This document shows positions 35,967 through 45,351 of a stretch of 64,000 nt of DNA, one piece after another. How positions within the stretch are numbered: the stretch's first letter is position 1; the number at the start of each line of letters is the position of its first letter. The notes below the pieces were generated by a model that did not search any database, was not told where the DNA came from, and saw nothing but the letters and a program-made list of their open reading frames with translations. This stretch comes from Methanomicrobiales archaeon HGW-Methanomicrobiales-3 (GTDB lineage: Archaea > Halobacteriota > Methanomicrobia > Methanomicrobiales > Methanospirillaceae). Location of the stretch: assembly GCA_002839605.1 (NCBI GenBank), contig PGYK01000004.1:124001-188000 (forward strand), read 5' to 3'. Position numbers and translations under genes: made by a program.

Positions 35967-36743
35967 ATGCCGGCCCGCGGAACATTACCTGAAATTCTGG
36001 CGCAGTACAAGAACGGTGAGATCCCGCTCGATGAGGCAGCCGAGGCTATCGAAGGCCTGCGGCTTGAGCGGATCGGGGACATTGCCTGCCTCGATCTGGG
36101 CAGAAATGTCCGGTGCGGGATGCCCGAAGTCGTCCTTGCCGAGGGAAAGGATCCGGAACATCTTGCAGAGATCGCCATCCGGCTCGCAGAATCTGCCGGC
36201 AGGTGCGTGGTCACGAGGATCAGTGCGGAGCAGACCGAACGGGTGAGCAACCTGGCCGGGCAGCGATCGATTGCCACGGATTACAAAAAAGCCGGTCGCA
36301 TCCTGATTCTCGGGAATGGTCCCGCCCCGGAACGCACGGGCGGGATCGTTGCCATCATTACCGCGGGCACCTCCGACATCCGCGTTGCCGAGGAAGCAAA
36401 AGTGATTGCCGAAGAGATGGGGTGCGAAGTGAGAACGGCATACGATGTCGGAGCAGCCGGCATCCACCGGCTCTTTCCGGCATTGAAACCGCTCCTTTCT
36501 GCGCATGCGTTCATTGTCTGTGCCGGCAGGGAAGGAACGCTTCCGTCCGTGGTTGCCGGCCTTGTGGACAAACCGGTCATCGGGGTTCCGGTCAGCGTGG
36601 GCTACGGGTACATGGGAGAAGGACGGGCAGCACTTGCGAGCATGCTCCAGTCCTGTTCGGTCATCTCGGTGGTCAACATCGATGCCGGCTTCACGGCCGG
36701 CGCATTTGCCGCGCGGATCGCAAATCTTGGAGCGCAACCATGA
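35967..36743 (+). CDS. larB: Nickel-pincer cofactor biosynthesis protein LarB
   Basis: LarB (258 residues) carboxylates nicotinic acid adenine dinucleotide and splits its pyrophosphate, the first step to the nickel-pincer nucleotide. Its C-terminal part is PurE-like, with [23 protein letters not shown] and [23 protein letters not shown] interrupted by family-typical residues ([17 protein letters not shown]). ATG at 35967 is selected from a much longer open frame because it gives the usual N-terminus. It overlaps nadM by four bases. No larC or larE is in the window. Confidence 0.92.
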   Translation: MPARGTLPEILAQYKNGEIPLDEAAEAIEGLRLERIGDIACLDLGRNVRCGMPEVVLAEGKDPEHLAEIAIRLAESAGRCVVTRISAEQTERVSNLAGQRSIATDYKKAGRILILGNGPAPERTGGIVAIITAGTSDIRVAEEAKVIAEEMGCEVRTAYDVGAAGIHRLFPALKPLLSAHAFIVCAGREGTLPSVVAGLVDKPVIGVPVSVGYGYMGEGRAALASMLQSCSVISVVNIDAGFTAGAFAARIANLGAQP

Positions 36744-37252
36744 ACATGAAACGCGGGTTCTATATCGGCCGGTTCCAGCCGTACCATAACGGGCACCAGT
36801 CCGTGCTCGAGCATATCGCACAGAACGTAGACGAGATCATCATCGGGATCGGGAGCGCGCAGCTCTCGCACCATCCTGACAACCCGTTCACGGCAGGCGA
36901 GCGCGTCCTCATGATCACCCGTTCCCTTGCTTCGCTCGGCTGCCCGTTCTATGTCATCCCGATCGAGGACATCCAGCGGAACGCGCTCTGGGCGGCCCAT
37001 GTACGATCCATGGCCCCGCCGTTCGATACCTGTTATTCCTCTAACCCCCTGGTTGTCCGGCTGTTTTCCGAAGCCGGAGTCGATGTCCAGTCTCCAGCCA
37101 TGTACGAGCGCGAGCGGCTGAGCGGCACCGAGATCCGGCGGCGGATGCTTGCGGGCGAACCATGGGAGGATCTTGTCCCCCGTGAGGTTGCCCGGGTGCT
37201 GACCGAGATCGATGCCACGGAACGGCTCAGGAAAATTTCACAGAACGATTGA
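36740..37252 (+). CDS. nadM: Nicotinamide-nucleotide adenylyltransferase, archaeal type
   Basis: This 170-residue nucleotidyltransferase joins NMN (or the nicotinic acid form) to AMP from ATP. It has the [11 protein letters not shown] nucleotide-binding motif, equivalent to HxGH, and the C-terminal [11 protein letters not shown] equivalent to the ISSTxIR motif. Its product, or the nicotinic acid analogue, is the LarB substrate class, and the start overlaps the larB stop in ATGA. The pairing may therefore be functional. Confidence 0.95.
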   Translation: MNMKRGFYIGRFQPYHNGHQSVLEHIAQNVDEIIIGIGSAQLSHHPDNPFTAGERVLMITRSLASLGCPFYVIPIEDIQRNALWAAHVRSMAPPFDTCYSSNPLVVRLFSEAGVDVQSPAMYERERLSGTEIRRRMLAGEPWEDLVPREVARVLTEIDATERLRKISQND

Positions 37253-37262
37253 TAAGGGAGAG

Positions 37263-38555
37263 ATGATGCGGGCATTTTTCAACAGGATCTTCGGTGCAAA
37301 GGAGCCGGAGCCCTTACCGATCGCGTTTGGTTCCATTCCGGGCATGCTTGACGAACGCGAGGCTGCTGCACGCGCAATGCTCAAAGAGCAGACGCGGGAC
37401 CCGGAACAGAACATCCGCAACGGGATTGCCCAGCTCCAGCTCATCGTCAATGCCATTGCCGGTTCAGAACACGATCCTGAGATTCACCCCAAGCTGAAGA
37501 GTATTGCAAAGAACACGCTTCCGCAATACATCCGGGCAATGAACACGGCCATGGCAAAAGAACTCCCAAACGACAGCGAGGAGTTCTACCCTGCGGCAGT
37601 GGAATGCGTAAAGAACTGCCTCAACAGTATCCGGGGGCCCGGCCGGTACCTCCAGATCGTCTTTCCTGATGAGATGAAGGCGTCGCGCAAGGGAATCGAT
37701 ACCATCGGCCGTGAGATCAATGCCATCACGGTGGCTCTGGGTGCATACCGGAAGGAGATGGCCGCACTATCCGATGCACGGTCGCGGTATGCTGCCATTA
37801 TCAGCTGCTCAGAAGATCTCGCAAAAGCGGCTGAGAAGAACCAGCGTTCCCGGCTAAGAATTGACGAGATGACCGGACGGCTTAAGGAGATCGGGCAGGA
37901 AATGGCTGCGATGCCTTCCGATCCCGGGATGGCGCAATTCACTGAGATGAAATCATCCCTGCATCAACTCACCGTGCAGCTTGAGGAGAAGACACGGACC
38001 TATGCAGCGCTCTCCATGACCGCATCCCATGTCCTGCGAAAGGCAGAGAAGATTGCCACAAAACAGAAGCATAATGACGAGATTGCATTTCTGAAACACG
38101 CAATGGCCCTGCTGTCTGACCATGAACTGCCCTCCTGCACTGAACTCAACACCGCTCTTGCGGCAGCATGTCCGGTTGTTGAACGGATGATCGGCGCTGA
38201 CGAGATTGTATTGAAAAACAAAGAGGAGCGTGCCGTGTTCGCTGAGACCGGGCGTTTCTGTATTGACATGGTGCAAATCTGTTCAGACCTGCACGCGCAG
38301 GAGGATACGTGCAGGATTGCACATGAGGCGCTCGATGCCCACCCGATCCATCAAAAAACCGGTTCTCTTGAGCGGGAAAAAGTGCAACTGGAAGCAATGC
38401 TCAAAAAGGAGCGGCAGTCACAAACAGAACTGACCGAATGGCAGCAGAAAACGCAGGAGCGCATCCCGGTTCTCCGCGATGAACTGAAAAATAAAATGGA
38501 GGGGATTATCGGGAGGACCGTGCAATATTCAGATGTGTTCCCAGAATCAGCATGA
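37263..38555 (+). CDS. Hypothetical coiled-coil protein
   Basis: A 430-residue protein without signal or membrane segments and with long heptad-like helices, particularly about residues 165-260 and 370-430, rich in Glu, Lys and Ala. No enzyme motif was found. The ATG at 37263 has GGGAGAG just upstream; an adjacent ATG at 37266 is nearly equivalent. It follows nadM by 10 bases and may be cotranscribed; the function is unknown. Confidence 0.75.
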   Translation: MMRAFFNRIFGAKEPEPLPIAFGSIPGMLDEREAAARAMLKEQTRDPEQNIRNGIAQLQLIVNAIAGSEHDPEIHPKLKSIAKNTLPQYIRAMNTAMAKELPNDSEEFYPAAVECVKNCLNSIRGPGRYLQIVFPDEMKASRKGIDTIGREINAITVALGAYRKEMAALSDARSRYAAIISCSEDLAKAAEKNQRSRLRIDEMTGRLKEIGQEMAAMPSDPGMAQFTEMKSSLHQLTVQLEEKTRTYAALSMTASHVLRKAEKIATKQKHNDEIAFLKHAMALLSDHELPSCTELNTALAAACPVVERMIGADEIVLKNKEERAVFAETGRFCIDMVQICSDLHAQEDTCRIAHEALDAHPIHQKTGSLEREKVQLEAMLKKERQSQTELTEWQQKTQERIPVLRDELKNKMEGIIGRTVQYSDVFPESA

Positions 38556-38591
38556 GGGTAGTGCTGATCATTTCAGAAGACACCGTTTTTT

Positions 38592-38711
38592 TCAGGTTTC
38601 ATTCGCGTTTTCTTCCATATCCAGAAACATCTCATCAATATGTTCGATCAGCCAGTTCAGCCGATCGTGCGTGAGGTCTTCGGATAGCAGATGTTGCATT
38701 GCAGATTTCAC
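38592..38711 (-). CDS. Possible small acidic protein (39 residues)
   Basis: A short open frame beginning at a GTG (or at an ATG 12 bases later) encodes an amphipathic, acidic peptide with LLSEDLTHDRLNWLIEHIDE and ending MEENANET. It lies 35 bases downstream of the antitoxin-like gene on the same strand. It is far too short for a PIN-domain toxin. The coding potential is uncertain. Confidence 0.35.
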   Translation of the reverse strand: MKSAMQHLLSEDLTHDRLNWLIEHIDEMFLDMEENANET

Positions 38712-38746
38712 CGCAGTTTTTTTACCGGTTCATTCTTTTCCCGGCA

Positions 38747-38950
38747 TCATTTCGACCGTATGTCAATGAACTCCTCCAGTCCCTTCTGGCCGGCTGCAAA
38801 TTCATCAGACCAGCCATAGCAGTCGTGCAGCATACGGGCAATGACATCCGAGAAGGTCATGTTCCCGTGCTTGAGGGCAAGAAGCGCCTCATACACCTCA
38901 GGATCGATACGGACCGAACGTCCTTCACCTGCCCGAGGCATAATAACCAC
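38747..38950 (-). CDS. VapB/DUF217-like antitoxin
   Basis: A 67-residue protein with RSVRIDPEVYEALLALK, followed by NMTFSDVIARML, the pattern of archaeal VapB antitoxins that bind DNA as dimers. The rest (WSDEFAAGQKGLEEFI) would be the toxin-binding tail. No PIN-domain toxin gene is seen next to it, so it may be an orphan or may have lost its partner. Its start is followed by an AT-rich promoter-like stretch on the minus strand around 38950-38985. Confidence 0.75.
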   Translation of the reverse strand: MVIMPRAGEGRSVRIDPEVYEALLALKHGNMTFSDVIARMLHDCYGWSDEFAAGQKGLEEFIDIRSK

Positions 38951-39090
38951 TTTGTGGTAACGGAATATAAATATATCGCATAAATGACTGAGAATACGCG
39001 TCAGACTTTAAATAAAACAGACCAGGGACCCGCAATATGGCGAGATCGGAGGATCTTTACCGGCGGGAGCAAGGCCCATTCGGAAAAAAT

Positions 39091-39864
39091 TCAGGGCTGG
39101 TTTTCATTCCGGGGAGCAAAACGGATGAATGAAAATGTTGAGAAATCCGTGTACGCGAATTCCGGGACCGGGCCAAAGCACCCGCCTATACGGAAGAGCG
39201 TGGGAATGTCAAGGGAAACCCGTGCAACATCGAGGCTGATACAACCCCCGTCCTTTTGCAGTTCCAGGGGAGCGAAACTGAGTTCCTGCTGAACAATGCC
39301 ATCCGGTGTTTTCCGGCAGCAGATGTGCTCGTGCTGGTGACCGCAGCACATGTGCATGAGCCCGCGCTGCTCAAGCGCTTCAAAGGCCATGGATGCCGTA
39401 TAGTGGTAGCCGGTAAAGAAGTCCCCGGCTTCGTGGGAGAGGCGCTGCCAGCATTTGAGGCGCAGGATCTGCGTTCCCAGTTCAAGAGGGCCCCCGTGGA
39501 CAAAGAGCATCTTTTGATCCTGCCACTCCATGGGCATGGAATCAAAGATCGAGAGCAGTGGCGAGGTGCGGAGCTGTTCGTGGCGATAGGTGCTCGCGGC
39601 GTCGCTGCCGCTGACAAGGATTCCGTTGAGATACGCGTGGTCGTGGTTGCCAAGGACCGAGATCACCCGGTACTCGCGTGACAGAGCGTGGACTTTCTCA
39701 AGGGTCTCCTCCGGCCGGCTTCCCCGGTGGAGGAGATCCCCGAGATTCACGAGCACATCCACCGGCCCGAATGCTTCCGCAAATGCCGGAGTCCGTATAC
39801 AGGAACTTAAGCATTCGAGCGCAGCAGCGTCCGCGTGCACATCAGAAAAAATTACTGCACCCAT
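39091..39864 (-). CDS. Calcineurin-like metallophosphoesterase
   Basis: A 257-residue phosphoesterase with the full set of metal-ligand motifs: FSDVHAD, NLGDLLHRG, VLGNHDHAY, FVHGGP and CCGHQHEH. It resembles the YfcE/ApaH-related cytoplasmic group. Substrate is unknown; phosphodiesters or nucleotide polyphosphates are typical. It stands alone on the minus strand. Confidence 0.93.
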   Translation of the reverse strand: MGAVIFSDVHADAAALECLSSCIRTPAFAEAFGPVDVLVNLGDLLHRGSRPEETLEKVHALSREYRVISVLGNHDHAYLNGILVSGSDAASTYRHEQLRTSPLLSIFDSMPMEWQDQKMLFVHGGPLELGTQILRLKCWQRLSHEAGDFFTGYHYTASMAFEALEQRGLMHMCCGHQHEHICCRKTPDGIVQQELSFAPLELQKDGGCISLDVARVSLDIPTLFRIGGCFGPVPEFAYTDFSTFSFIRFAPRNENQP

Positions 39865-40059
39865 ACCGTTGACGAAAATATTGGTGCTTCCTTTTGATAT
39901 ATACCATGGATACCCGGGGTTCTGCCAATACCCGGCATGAAAAAGATATGTTGAATATACGCCGGTTCCAAAGAATAACCGGAACAGGATCCCTGCCGCA
40001 GGGGAGCAGACAAAAACCGTTACCGGATCCGGACACTACAAAGGAGCGTGTGATACCAG

Positions 40060-40533
40060 ATGGAGAAGTTTCTTGATACTTATATTGGAAAAATGAGAGG
40101 CCAGTACCCCGGTTTTCCCCCGGAAACAGCGCATGAGATCGCATCAGCGTTTATCCAGTTCACGTTCGGGCTGTATGAGAACGCCGTCAGGGAATGCTCC
40201 CATGCAATAGCCCTCATACCGGACAGCCAGTCAAATGCTGCACTCAAAAAAGCGCTTTCGATTGTCAGGGTCCATGCCGAGCTCCGGCACAACTCCCAGG
40301 TGGCGTCTGACCTGTCCGTTGGTTTTACGGAACCCGAACGTGCGTATGTTGCCATTGATCTCCCAAACGATCAGATCGCGGACCGGACCACGTTCGAACT
40401 CGATAACGCTATCATCTTCATCTATGTCGTGGCACTCATCACTTCTTTGGAAGACGAAGAGGCGCTCTTGGAACACCGCAGATCCATTGTCCGGATGCTT
40501 ACCGATTACAAGAAAGCACTGGGCCTTCAATAA
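40060..40533 (+). CDS. Hypothetical helical protein
   Basis: A 157-residue mostly helical soluble protein. The region GLYENAVRECSHAIALIPDS looks like a TPR-type helix pair, and the C-terminal half holds a hydrophobic helix (NAIIFIYVVALITSLED). No family was recognised. The ATG at 40060 has AAGGAG 14 bases upstream. It is the only gene in a region otherwise rich in repeats. Confidence 0.65.
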   Translation: MEKFLDTYIGKMRGQYPGFPPETAHEIASAFIQFTFGLYENAVRECSHAIALIPDSQSNAALKKALSIVRVHAELRHNSQVASDLSVGFTEPERAYVAIDLPNDQIADRTTFELDNAIIFIYVVALITSLEDEEALLEHRRSIVRMLTDYKKALGLQ

Positions 40534-40797
40534 CTCATCCCTCATTTTCACCAAAGGGCGGATTCCCGTACATGAACGGATTTTTAGAAGCGGGATAATG
40601 GAATGATTTTTTTGCGCTCACGGTAAACTCCGGTAACGGAAAACAAGGAAACCGGGGGACAATTTTACCGGTACCGGTCCATCCGGAAAAAACCGGGATC
40701 TGTGGGGCTGCCTTTTCGGATGGCGCTGCAACACAGAGATTTTTTCCTGAACGTTGGGTAAAAAAAAGAGCTCTTTAGAAACGTACATTGACCAGCA

Positions 40798-40988
40798 GGG
40801 TTCACACCCGAACGATGAAAAACACTACCTTTTTCCTAGGGGGGGTTCCGGTTTAGAGACTCAATACGCACAGTGGGGGAAATTCCCGGATATGGTATGA
40901 ACCCGAATTGAGGCCGCCGCGGGAGCGCCCCCGCGGGGGCGGCGGCAGGAATCGCAACCGGGGGTATGGGGGCATCAGCCCCCATCAA
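40798..40988 (+). repeat. Copy 2 of the dispersed repeat, long form
   Basis: Begins with the block gggttcacacccgaacgatg...aaaaacacta (40798-40827), then a degenerate middle, the GC-rich hairpin from about 40911 and the hairpin GGGGGCATCAGCCCCC near 40968-40984. The same block order occurs in copy 4. Confidence 0.82.
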
Positions 40989-41251
40989 TATTCTTTTCGC
41001 GTTTTTCATGGGAAACCTGCCAGAAATCATAGATTGATCTGCGATGGAACCACGGGCGCTCGGGATCTCATCGACCCTCGCCCCGTGGAGCAGGCCGGAA
41101 ATGGGCCCCTGATACTAAATGATAGGATCGGGGGTCAAGGGGGCTTGCCCCTTTGGGGTGCCTCCCTCCACTTTAGGTAGAGAGGGGGTCACCTTCGCAA
41201 TTCCACATAATGACATCGTGGGAATGGTTTCATCAGAGCAGAAAAAATAAA

Positions 41252-41337
41252 TCCGAATTGAGGCCGCCACGGGGGCGCCCCGCGGGGGTGGCGGCAGTAA
41301 TCTCCAAGGGGGTATGGGGGTCTCAACCCCCATAATC
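41252..41337 (+). repeat. Copy 3 of the dispersed repeat
   Basis: GC-rich hairpin (gaggccgccacggg to gcggcagtaa) followed by the GGGGGTATGGGGGTCTCAACCCCCAT-type hairpin, shown here in parts: TGGGGGT then ACCCCCA. Loop and stem bases change together relative to the other copies. Confidence 0.82.
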
Positions 41338-41418
41338 TATTCTTCTGGAAATTGTGATTTTCATGAAAAACCCGAGCGGTTCATGCTCGATTCACCAGAG
41401 TAAAAAAAAAGATTTTTG

Positions 41419-41739
41419 TTACAGACTGTCCATGCTGATGCCGGTAAAGTCCTGCGCAACCTCGCGGATATCCTTTACGCCAAACGCGGTCTGGACCTGC
41501 GAAAGTTCGATCTGGTTTGCAGCATCGCACATATAGTCAAGGATGTCTACGGACAGTTCCTTCTGGATCTTGCTCTTGCGCAACTGGTCGACAAGGGCCG
41601 CCATCTTCTCCGGCGGCTCCATGCGGAGTTTGGCAAGGCTCATCACGCACATGTAAATCCTTGTCAGGTTCCGGTCGGTCCCGGTGATACAGTCAAAGAA
41701 ATTCCGTATCACCTGCGCCTGGTATATCTCTCCACCCAT
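41419..41739 (-). CDS. Hypothetical protein
   Basis: A 106-residue soluble, mostly helical protein with several Met and Lys residues and no membrane segment (for example MSLAKLRMEPPEKMAALVDQ). No family was recognised. Its length, codon use and the clean ribosome binding site GGAGGTGA just upstream of the start at 41739 (as read on the minus strand) support it as real. Confidence 0.75.
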   Translation of the reverse strand: MGGEIYQAQVIRNFFDCITGTDRNLTRIYMCVMSLAKLRMEPPEKMAALVDQLRKSKIQKELSVDILDYMCDAANQIELSQVQTAFGVKDIREVAQDFTGISMDSL

Positions 41740-42081
41740 GACTTCACCTCCTGCCGATTTTTTCCTCTTCGGTAAATCCAGTGTTCACAACATCAGGTTA
41801 TAAACTTTCCGGGAAAACAGGGGTCTTTCGCAGAATATTCGTCCCAAATATGGGGAATTTTTCGTAAGTGCGGCGGGAGTGTCAGACAATTGGATGACAG
41901 TTGGCATACCCCGACAGATCCCCGCCGCACTCCGGTTTCTTTCCGGCACTCATGGGGGTCGGGAAATTTTTTCCCGGGTTATTTTCCCGGATTATTATCG
42001 CGCACCAGGCCATTCGTTTCCCTGTTGGCGTGCTCCGGCTCAGCAAACGCAGGATTCCTGCGCAGGATGCGATCCGGTAAC
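41740..42081. other. Intergenic region, nothing recognised
   Basis: Short open frames occur here but show no motif, ribosome binding site or plausible composition. No repeat copy is seen. Confidence 0.4.
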
Positions 42082-42297
42082 CTAGGAACAGATTACTTTG
42101 CAGCTCTGGCCGCCATTGGATGATGAGTGACAGACTTCCCTGCAGTTCAATCCCAGGTTTTCCGGGGGAACATCTGCCGGTACGTGTGACGACTCCATAA
42201 GATACCCGCCAGTGCCGAGGATCATCCCCGCAATTGCCAGGATGACGATACAGATGGCAAGATCTCTGAGGGCATGCGATTCACAGGGTTGTGTCAT
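42082..42297 (-). CDS. Small membrane-anchored Cys-containing protein
   Basis: A 71-residue protein with one hydrophobic helix (about residues 12-33, LAICIVILAIAGMILGTGGY) followed by a short Cys-rich external tail (CREVCHSSSNGGQSCKVIC). The even spacing of cysteines suggests disulphides or metal binding. No family was recognised. It lies upstream of the YchF-like gene on the same strand. Confidence 0.6.
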   Translation of the reverse strand: MTQPCESHALRDLAICIVILAIAGMILGTGGYLMESSHVPADVPPENLGLNCREVCHSSSNGGQSCKVICS

Positions 42298-42389
42298 ACT
42301 ACACTCTGTTTTTTAAATCCCTGATAACGGTTTCCATTGTCGTGCAACCCGGACGGTAAGCGATGTCAAAAAAGAGAAGGAAAAACCGC

Positions 42390-43559
42390 TCACTTTGCGG
42401 CGGAGACGATCTTGATGATATCGCCGTCTTTGAGCTCGTGATTTTCCTTGATCCGCATCTTTGTCCGGGCATCGACTGCGTACAGGAATCCCTTGCCGAT
42501 ATCCGTGTGCACCTGGTAGGCGAGATCGTGGGGCGTTGAGCCCCGCCGCATCAGGAACGCATCGGGCAGCACGTCGCCCTGCTTGTTGCAATAGTGGTTC
42601 TCATCCTCCACCGGGTAGACCACGATCATGTCGAGGAGCTCAAAGACTGCCCGGTTGATGGCCTGCTGCACACCGGTGCCTTTGCACTGCTTCATCACTT
42701 CGGCGATCTTTGCAAGACCCGCTTTCTGGGCAGGGGAGAGCGTTGCCTCATTGGCAATCCTGAACTGCTCGTCGCCCGGCAGGTACTGGATCACGTTTGC
42801 CGCAACCGCATTCCGGAGTGCCAGCTCGGATGCAGCGCTGGCAAACGCCACGTTCTGTGCGGCAAGTTTCGTGCGCAGCGCTTCGGGTGTCTCATCGAAC
42901 TTGTTTCCCACAACCAGCATCGGTTTTGAGATCTTCACGATCTCCGCGCAGAGCGGGATGAGATCCGCAATCTCCGCATGCACGAGATCGAGTTTGAGTG
43001 CAAGGGAGACATCCCGGACATCCTCCATCGTGATACCCAGACCAACAAAGACATCGGCAATGCCCTGCTCAATGGCATTTCCTTTTCCCTGCGACTGCCG
43101 GCTGATCCGGGACCAGTGCTTGTCGAGGATGCCGTGGACCCACATCGTCATCTCCGTGTGGAGGAAGGTGACATCCACTTCCGGGTCATGATTGCCGGCC
43201 CCGACCGGGTTGCCCTCGCTGTCCGTCCCCCCGCTTGCGTCAATCACGTGCAGGATCGCATTCGCCTGCCGGAGATTGTCAAGGAACTGGTTGCCGAGTC
43301 CCTTGCCCTTGTGGGCATCGGGAACGAGCCCGGCCACATCGATGAGGTTGACCGCAACAAAACGGTTGCCATCGGTGCAGTGCGTGCATGTGACATTCAG
43401 GCCAGCACAGGCGCATTTCGTGCGGACATAGGCAACGCCGAAGTTCGGGTTGATGGTGGTGAACGGGTAATTGGCAATCTCGGCATGAGCCATGGTGGCA
43501 GCCTTGAAAAAGGTCGATTTTCCGCAGTTGGGTTTTCCTGCAAGGGCAAGGGTTAACAT
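42390..43559 (-). CDS. YchF-type GTPase (Obg family, TGS domain)
   Basis: A 389-residue GTPase with G1 GKPNCGKST, G3 DVAGLVPDAHKGKGLGNQF, G4 NKFD, and a C-terminal TGS domain (DAFLMRRGSTPHDLAYQVHTD). YchF/Obg-related archaeal proteins are ribosome-associated. A cysteine cluster in the insertion KCACAGLNVTCTHCTDG may bind zinc. It ends with VDARTKMRIKENHELKDGD. It reads away from the small gene at 42082. Confidence 0.93.
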   Translation of the reverse strand: MLTLALAGKPNCGKSTFFKAATMAHAEIANYPFTTINPNFGVAYVRTKCACAGLNVTCTHCTDGNRFVAVNLIDVAGLVPDAHKGKGLGNQFLDNLRQANAILHVIDASGGTDSEGNPVGAGNHDPEVDVTFLHTEMTMWVHGILDKHWSRISRQSQGKGNAIEQGIADVFVGLGITMEDVRDVSLALKLDLVHAEIADLIPLCAEIVKISKPMLVVGNKFDETPEALRTKLAAQNVAFASAASELALRNAVAANVIQYLPGDEQFRIANEATLSPAQKAGLAKIAEVMKQCKGTGVQQAINRAVFELLDMIVVYPVEDENHYCNKQGDVLPDAFLMRRGSTPHDLAYQVHTDIGKGFLYAVDARTKMRIKENHELKDGDIIKIVSAAK

Positions 43560-43653
43560 GAGAATACCTCAGGGATTTTTAAGAGCGTGTCCAGAGAAAA
43601 GATCCGGACAGAATCTGACAAAGCTTTTCATCCCGGCTTATTAAAAGGTACTT

Positions 43654-44244
43654 ATGACGTTTCGCGAGAAAAAAACCTGGTATTTCGATAAGCCCGGACC
43701 GGAGAACACCGCGGATGCCGCACGGTTTGCCATCGAACGGGCAAAGGAGTCCGGCATAAAAACCATCCTTGTTGCCAGCACTTCAGGCAAATCCGCTGAG
43801 GTGTTTTTCCAGGCAATGAAAGGATCCGGCCTTGATCTTATCGTCATCTCGCATGTGGTCGGCTTCACAAAACCCGGCGTCTGGGAGTTTGACAAAGAGA
43901 TCGCAGCCCGGCTCAGGTCGGAGGGCACGACCATCGTCACCGGCACCCACACCCTCTCCGGTCTCGAACGCGCGATCACCCGTTCTCCGAAACTGGGCGG
44001 CAGCTCCCGGACCGAAGTTGTTGCCGAGACCCTCCGGCGCACGGTCGCCATCGGCCTCAAGGTTGCCGTGGAATGTGTCCTTATCGCAGCAGACCAGGGA
44101 GCAATTGGGGTTGATGAGGAGGTCATTGCTGTCGGCGGCACCATGAGCGGGTCAGACACGGTCTGCGTCATCAGGCCGGCGCATACCGCCAGTTACTTTG
44201 ATCTTCAGGTTCGCGAGATCGTTGCAATGCCCAGGAACCGGTGA
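43654..44244 (+). CDS. Conserved protein resembling a pyruvate-kinase C-terminal domain
   Basis: A 196-residue protein whose fold resembles the alpha/beta C-terminal domain of pyruvate kinase. ADAARFAIERAKESGIKTILVASTSGKSAEVFF gives the first strands, with split markers VVGFTKPGVWEFD and VDEEVIAVGGTMSGSDT later. No active site for the glycolytic reaction is expected in this domain alone. The function is unknown. It is followed three bases later by a membrane protein gene, probably in one operon. Confidence 0.78.
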   Translation: MTFREKKTWYFDKPGPENTADAARFAIERAKESGIKTILVASTSGKSAEVFFQAMKGSGLDLIVISHVVGFTKPGVWEFDKEIAARLRSEGTTIVTGTHTLSGLERAITRSPKLGGSSRTEVVAETLRRTVAIGLKVAVECVLIAADQGAIGVDEEVIAVGGTMSGSDTVCVIRPAHTASYFDLQVREIVAMPRNR

Positions 44245-44246
44245 CA

Positions 44247-45086
44247 ATGGCAGTCGAATCGTTCCGGGAAGCGATCCGCCTCCTCACGCAGATGCCGCTC
44301 CTCTGGGTACCGGGACTCCTTGGCGGGATGATTGCAGCAGCGGTCTGGCTTCTCTACCATTTCACCGGCGCATTCTTTACCGGCCGGCTTATCCTCCTCT
44401 TCGGGCTTGTCCTCCTGGTGGCAGTCGTTGGGGCGCTCGTGCTCCTGCGCGACAAGGGAGGTGACTTCCGGGCATTGATCCACGGCGGCTTCCGGTATTA
44501 CTTCCGGGTCCTGCTCCCCTTCCTTGTCATCATCTTCATGCTCGTCATCCTCTTCATCCTGCTCACGATCACCCTCGGCTTTACCGGGATTACCCCCGAT
44601 CCCGCCACGCTCAGCATTGTCGTAATCTGTGTTCTCATCCCCACACTGATGCTCACCTTCTTCTTTGACACGGCAGCAGTCTTCGAGGATAAGAAGGTCT
44701 TTGCATCCATCCAGCGCAGCATCGACCTGGTCTCCGGAAACGTGGGGGCAGTGCTGGCCTTTTACCTCATAAGCGCCCTTGCCAGCGTTGCCGTCATCTT
44801 CGGGCTCATGATGGTGTGGGAAATTGCTCTCTTCGAGAAACTCGAACCGCTTACCGGGTTTAATGAAACCCAGATGGCGGCCTTCACACCGGAAGAGCTC
44901 ATGACCATGATCGGCCCGGACGGGATCTGGGTTACGGCAGCAGTTCTCTTCCTTTCAGGGCTCATCCTCATCCCCCTCCTCACAACGTACAAAGCCTGCT
45001 TTTTTACAACCCTTTCCCGCGGACAGATATCCATCCGGCAGGAGAGTGGCGAATACGATAGCAAAGGCCGCTGGTACAAATACTAA
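44247..45086 (+). CDS. Multi-pass membrane protein, unknown
   Basis: A 279-residue integral membrane protein with about six helices, including LLWVPGLLGGMIAAAVWLLY, LILLFGLVLLVAVVGALVLL and LPFLVIIFMLVILFILLTIT. The middle contains DTAAVFEDKKVFASIQRSIDL, a segment shared by archaeal DUF7847-like proteins, but the family name is tentative. The ATG at 44247 follows the previous stop by two bases. Confidence 0.8.
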   Translation: MAVESFREAIRLLTQMPLLWVPGLLGGMIAAAVWLLYHFTGAFFTGRLILLFGLVLLVAVVGALVLLRDKGGDFRALIHGGFRYYFRVLLPFLVIIFMLVILFILLTITLGFTGITPDPATLSIVVICVLIPTLMLTFFFDTAAVFEDKKVFASIQRSIDLVSGNVGAVLAFYLISALASVAVIFGLMMVWEIALFEKLEPLTGFNETQMAAFTPEELMTMIGPDGIWVTAAVLFLSGLILIPLLTTYKACFFTTLSRGQISIRQESGEYDSKGRWYKY

Positions 45087-45119
45087 TTCCTTTTTTGTTC
45101 TGTAGAAACCCACATGAAC

Positions 45120-45312
45120 GGGAGTTAACACCCGAAGCATGAAAAACACTAAACGGGCATTTCTTTGAGCAAAACCGATTCCGGCCCCCTCGCGGAGTAC
45201 AGCGGGGCAATTTCCGGTTCAGGATGCCGGTATTTGAAGCCGCCGCGGGGCGCCCTTCGGGGCGGCGGCAGTAATCCCCACGGGGGTATGGGGGCATCAG
45301 CCCCCATCATCT
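45120..45312 (+). repeat. Copy 4 of the dispersed repeat, long form
   Basis: Starts with gggagttaacacccgaagca, continues with tacagcggggcaatttccgg as a degenerate middle, then the GC-rich hairpin from about 45238 and the GGGGGCATCAGCCCCC hairpin near 45291-45306. It is clearly homologous to copy 2 over about 190 bases. Confidence 0.85.
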
Positions 45313-45351
45313 AATCTTATGGAAATCTGATTTTCCTGGGAAACGGGCATG

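Larger units (their letters stand above)
40534..41418. other. Gene-free region carrying two copies of the dispersed repeat
   Basis: No credible gene is seen in about 885 bases. It contains repeat copies 2 and 3 and a further GC-rich run near 41118-41170 (gggggtcaagggggcttgcccc). The sequence is otherwise mixed and probably non-coding. Confidence 0.6.
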
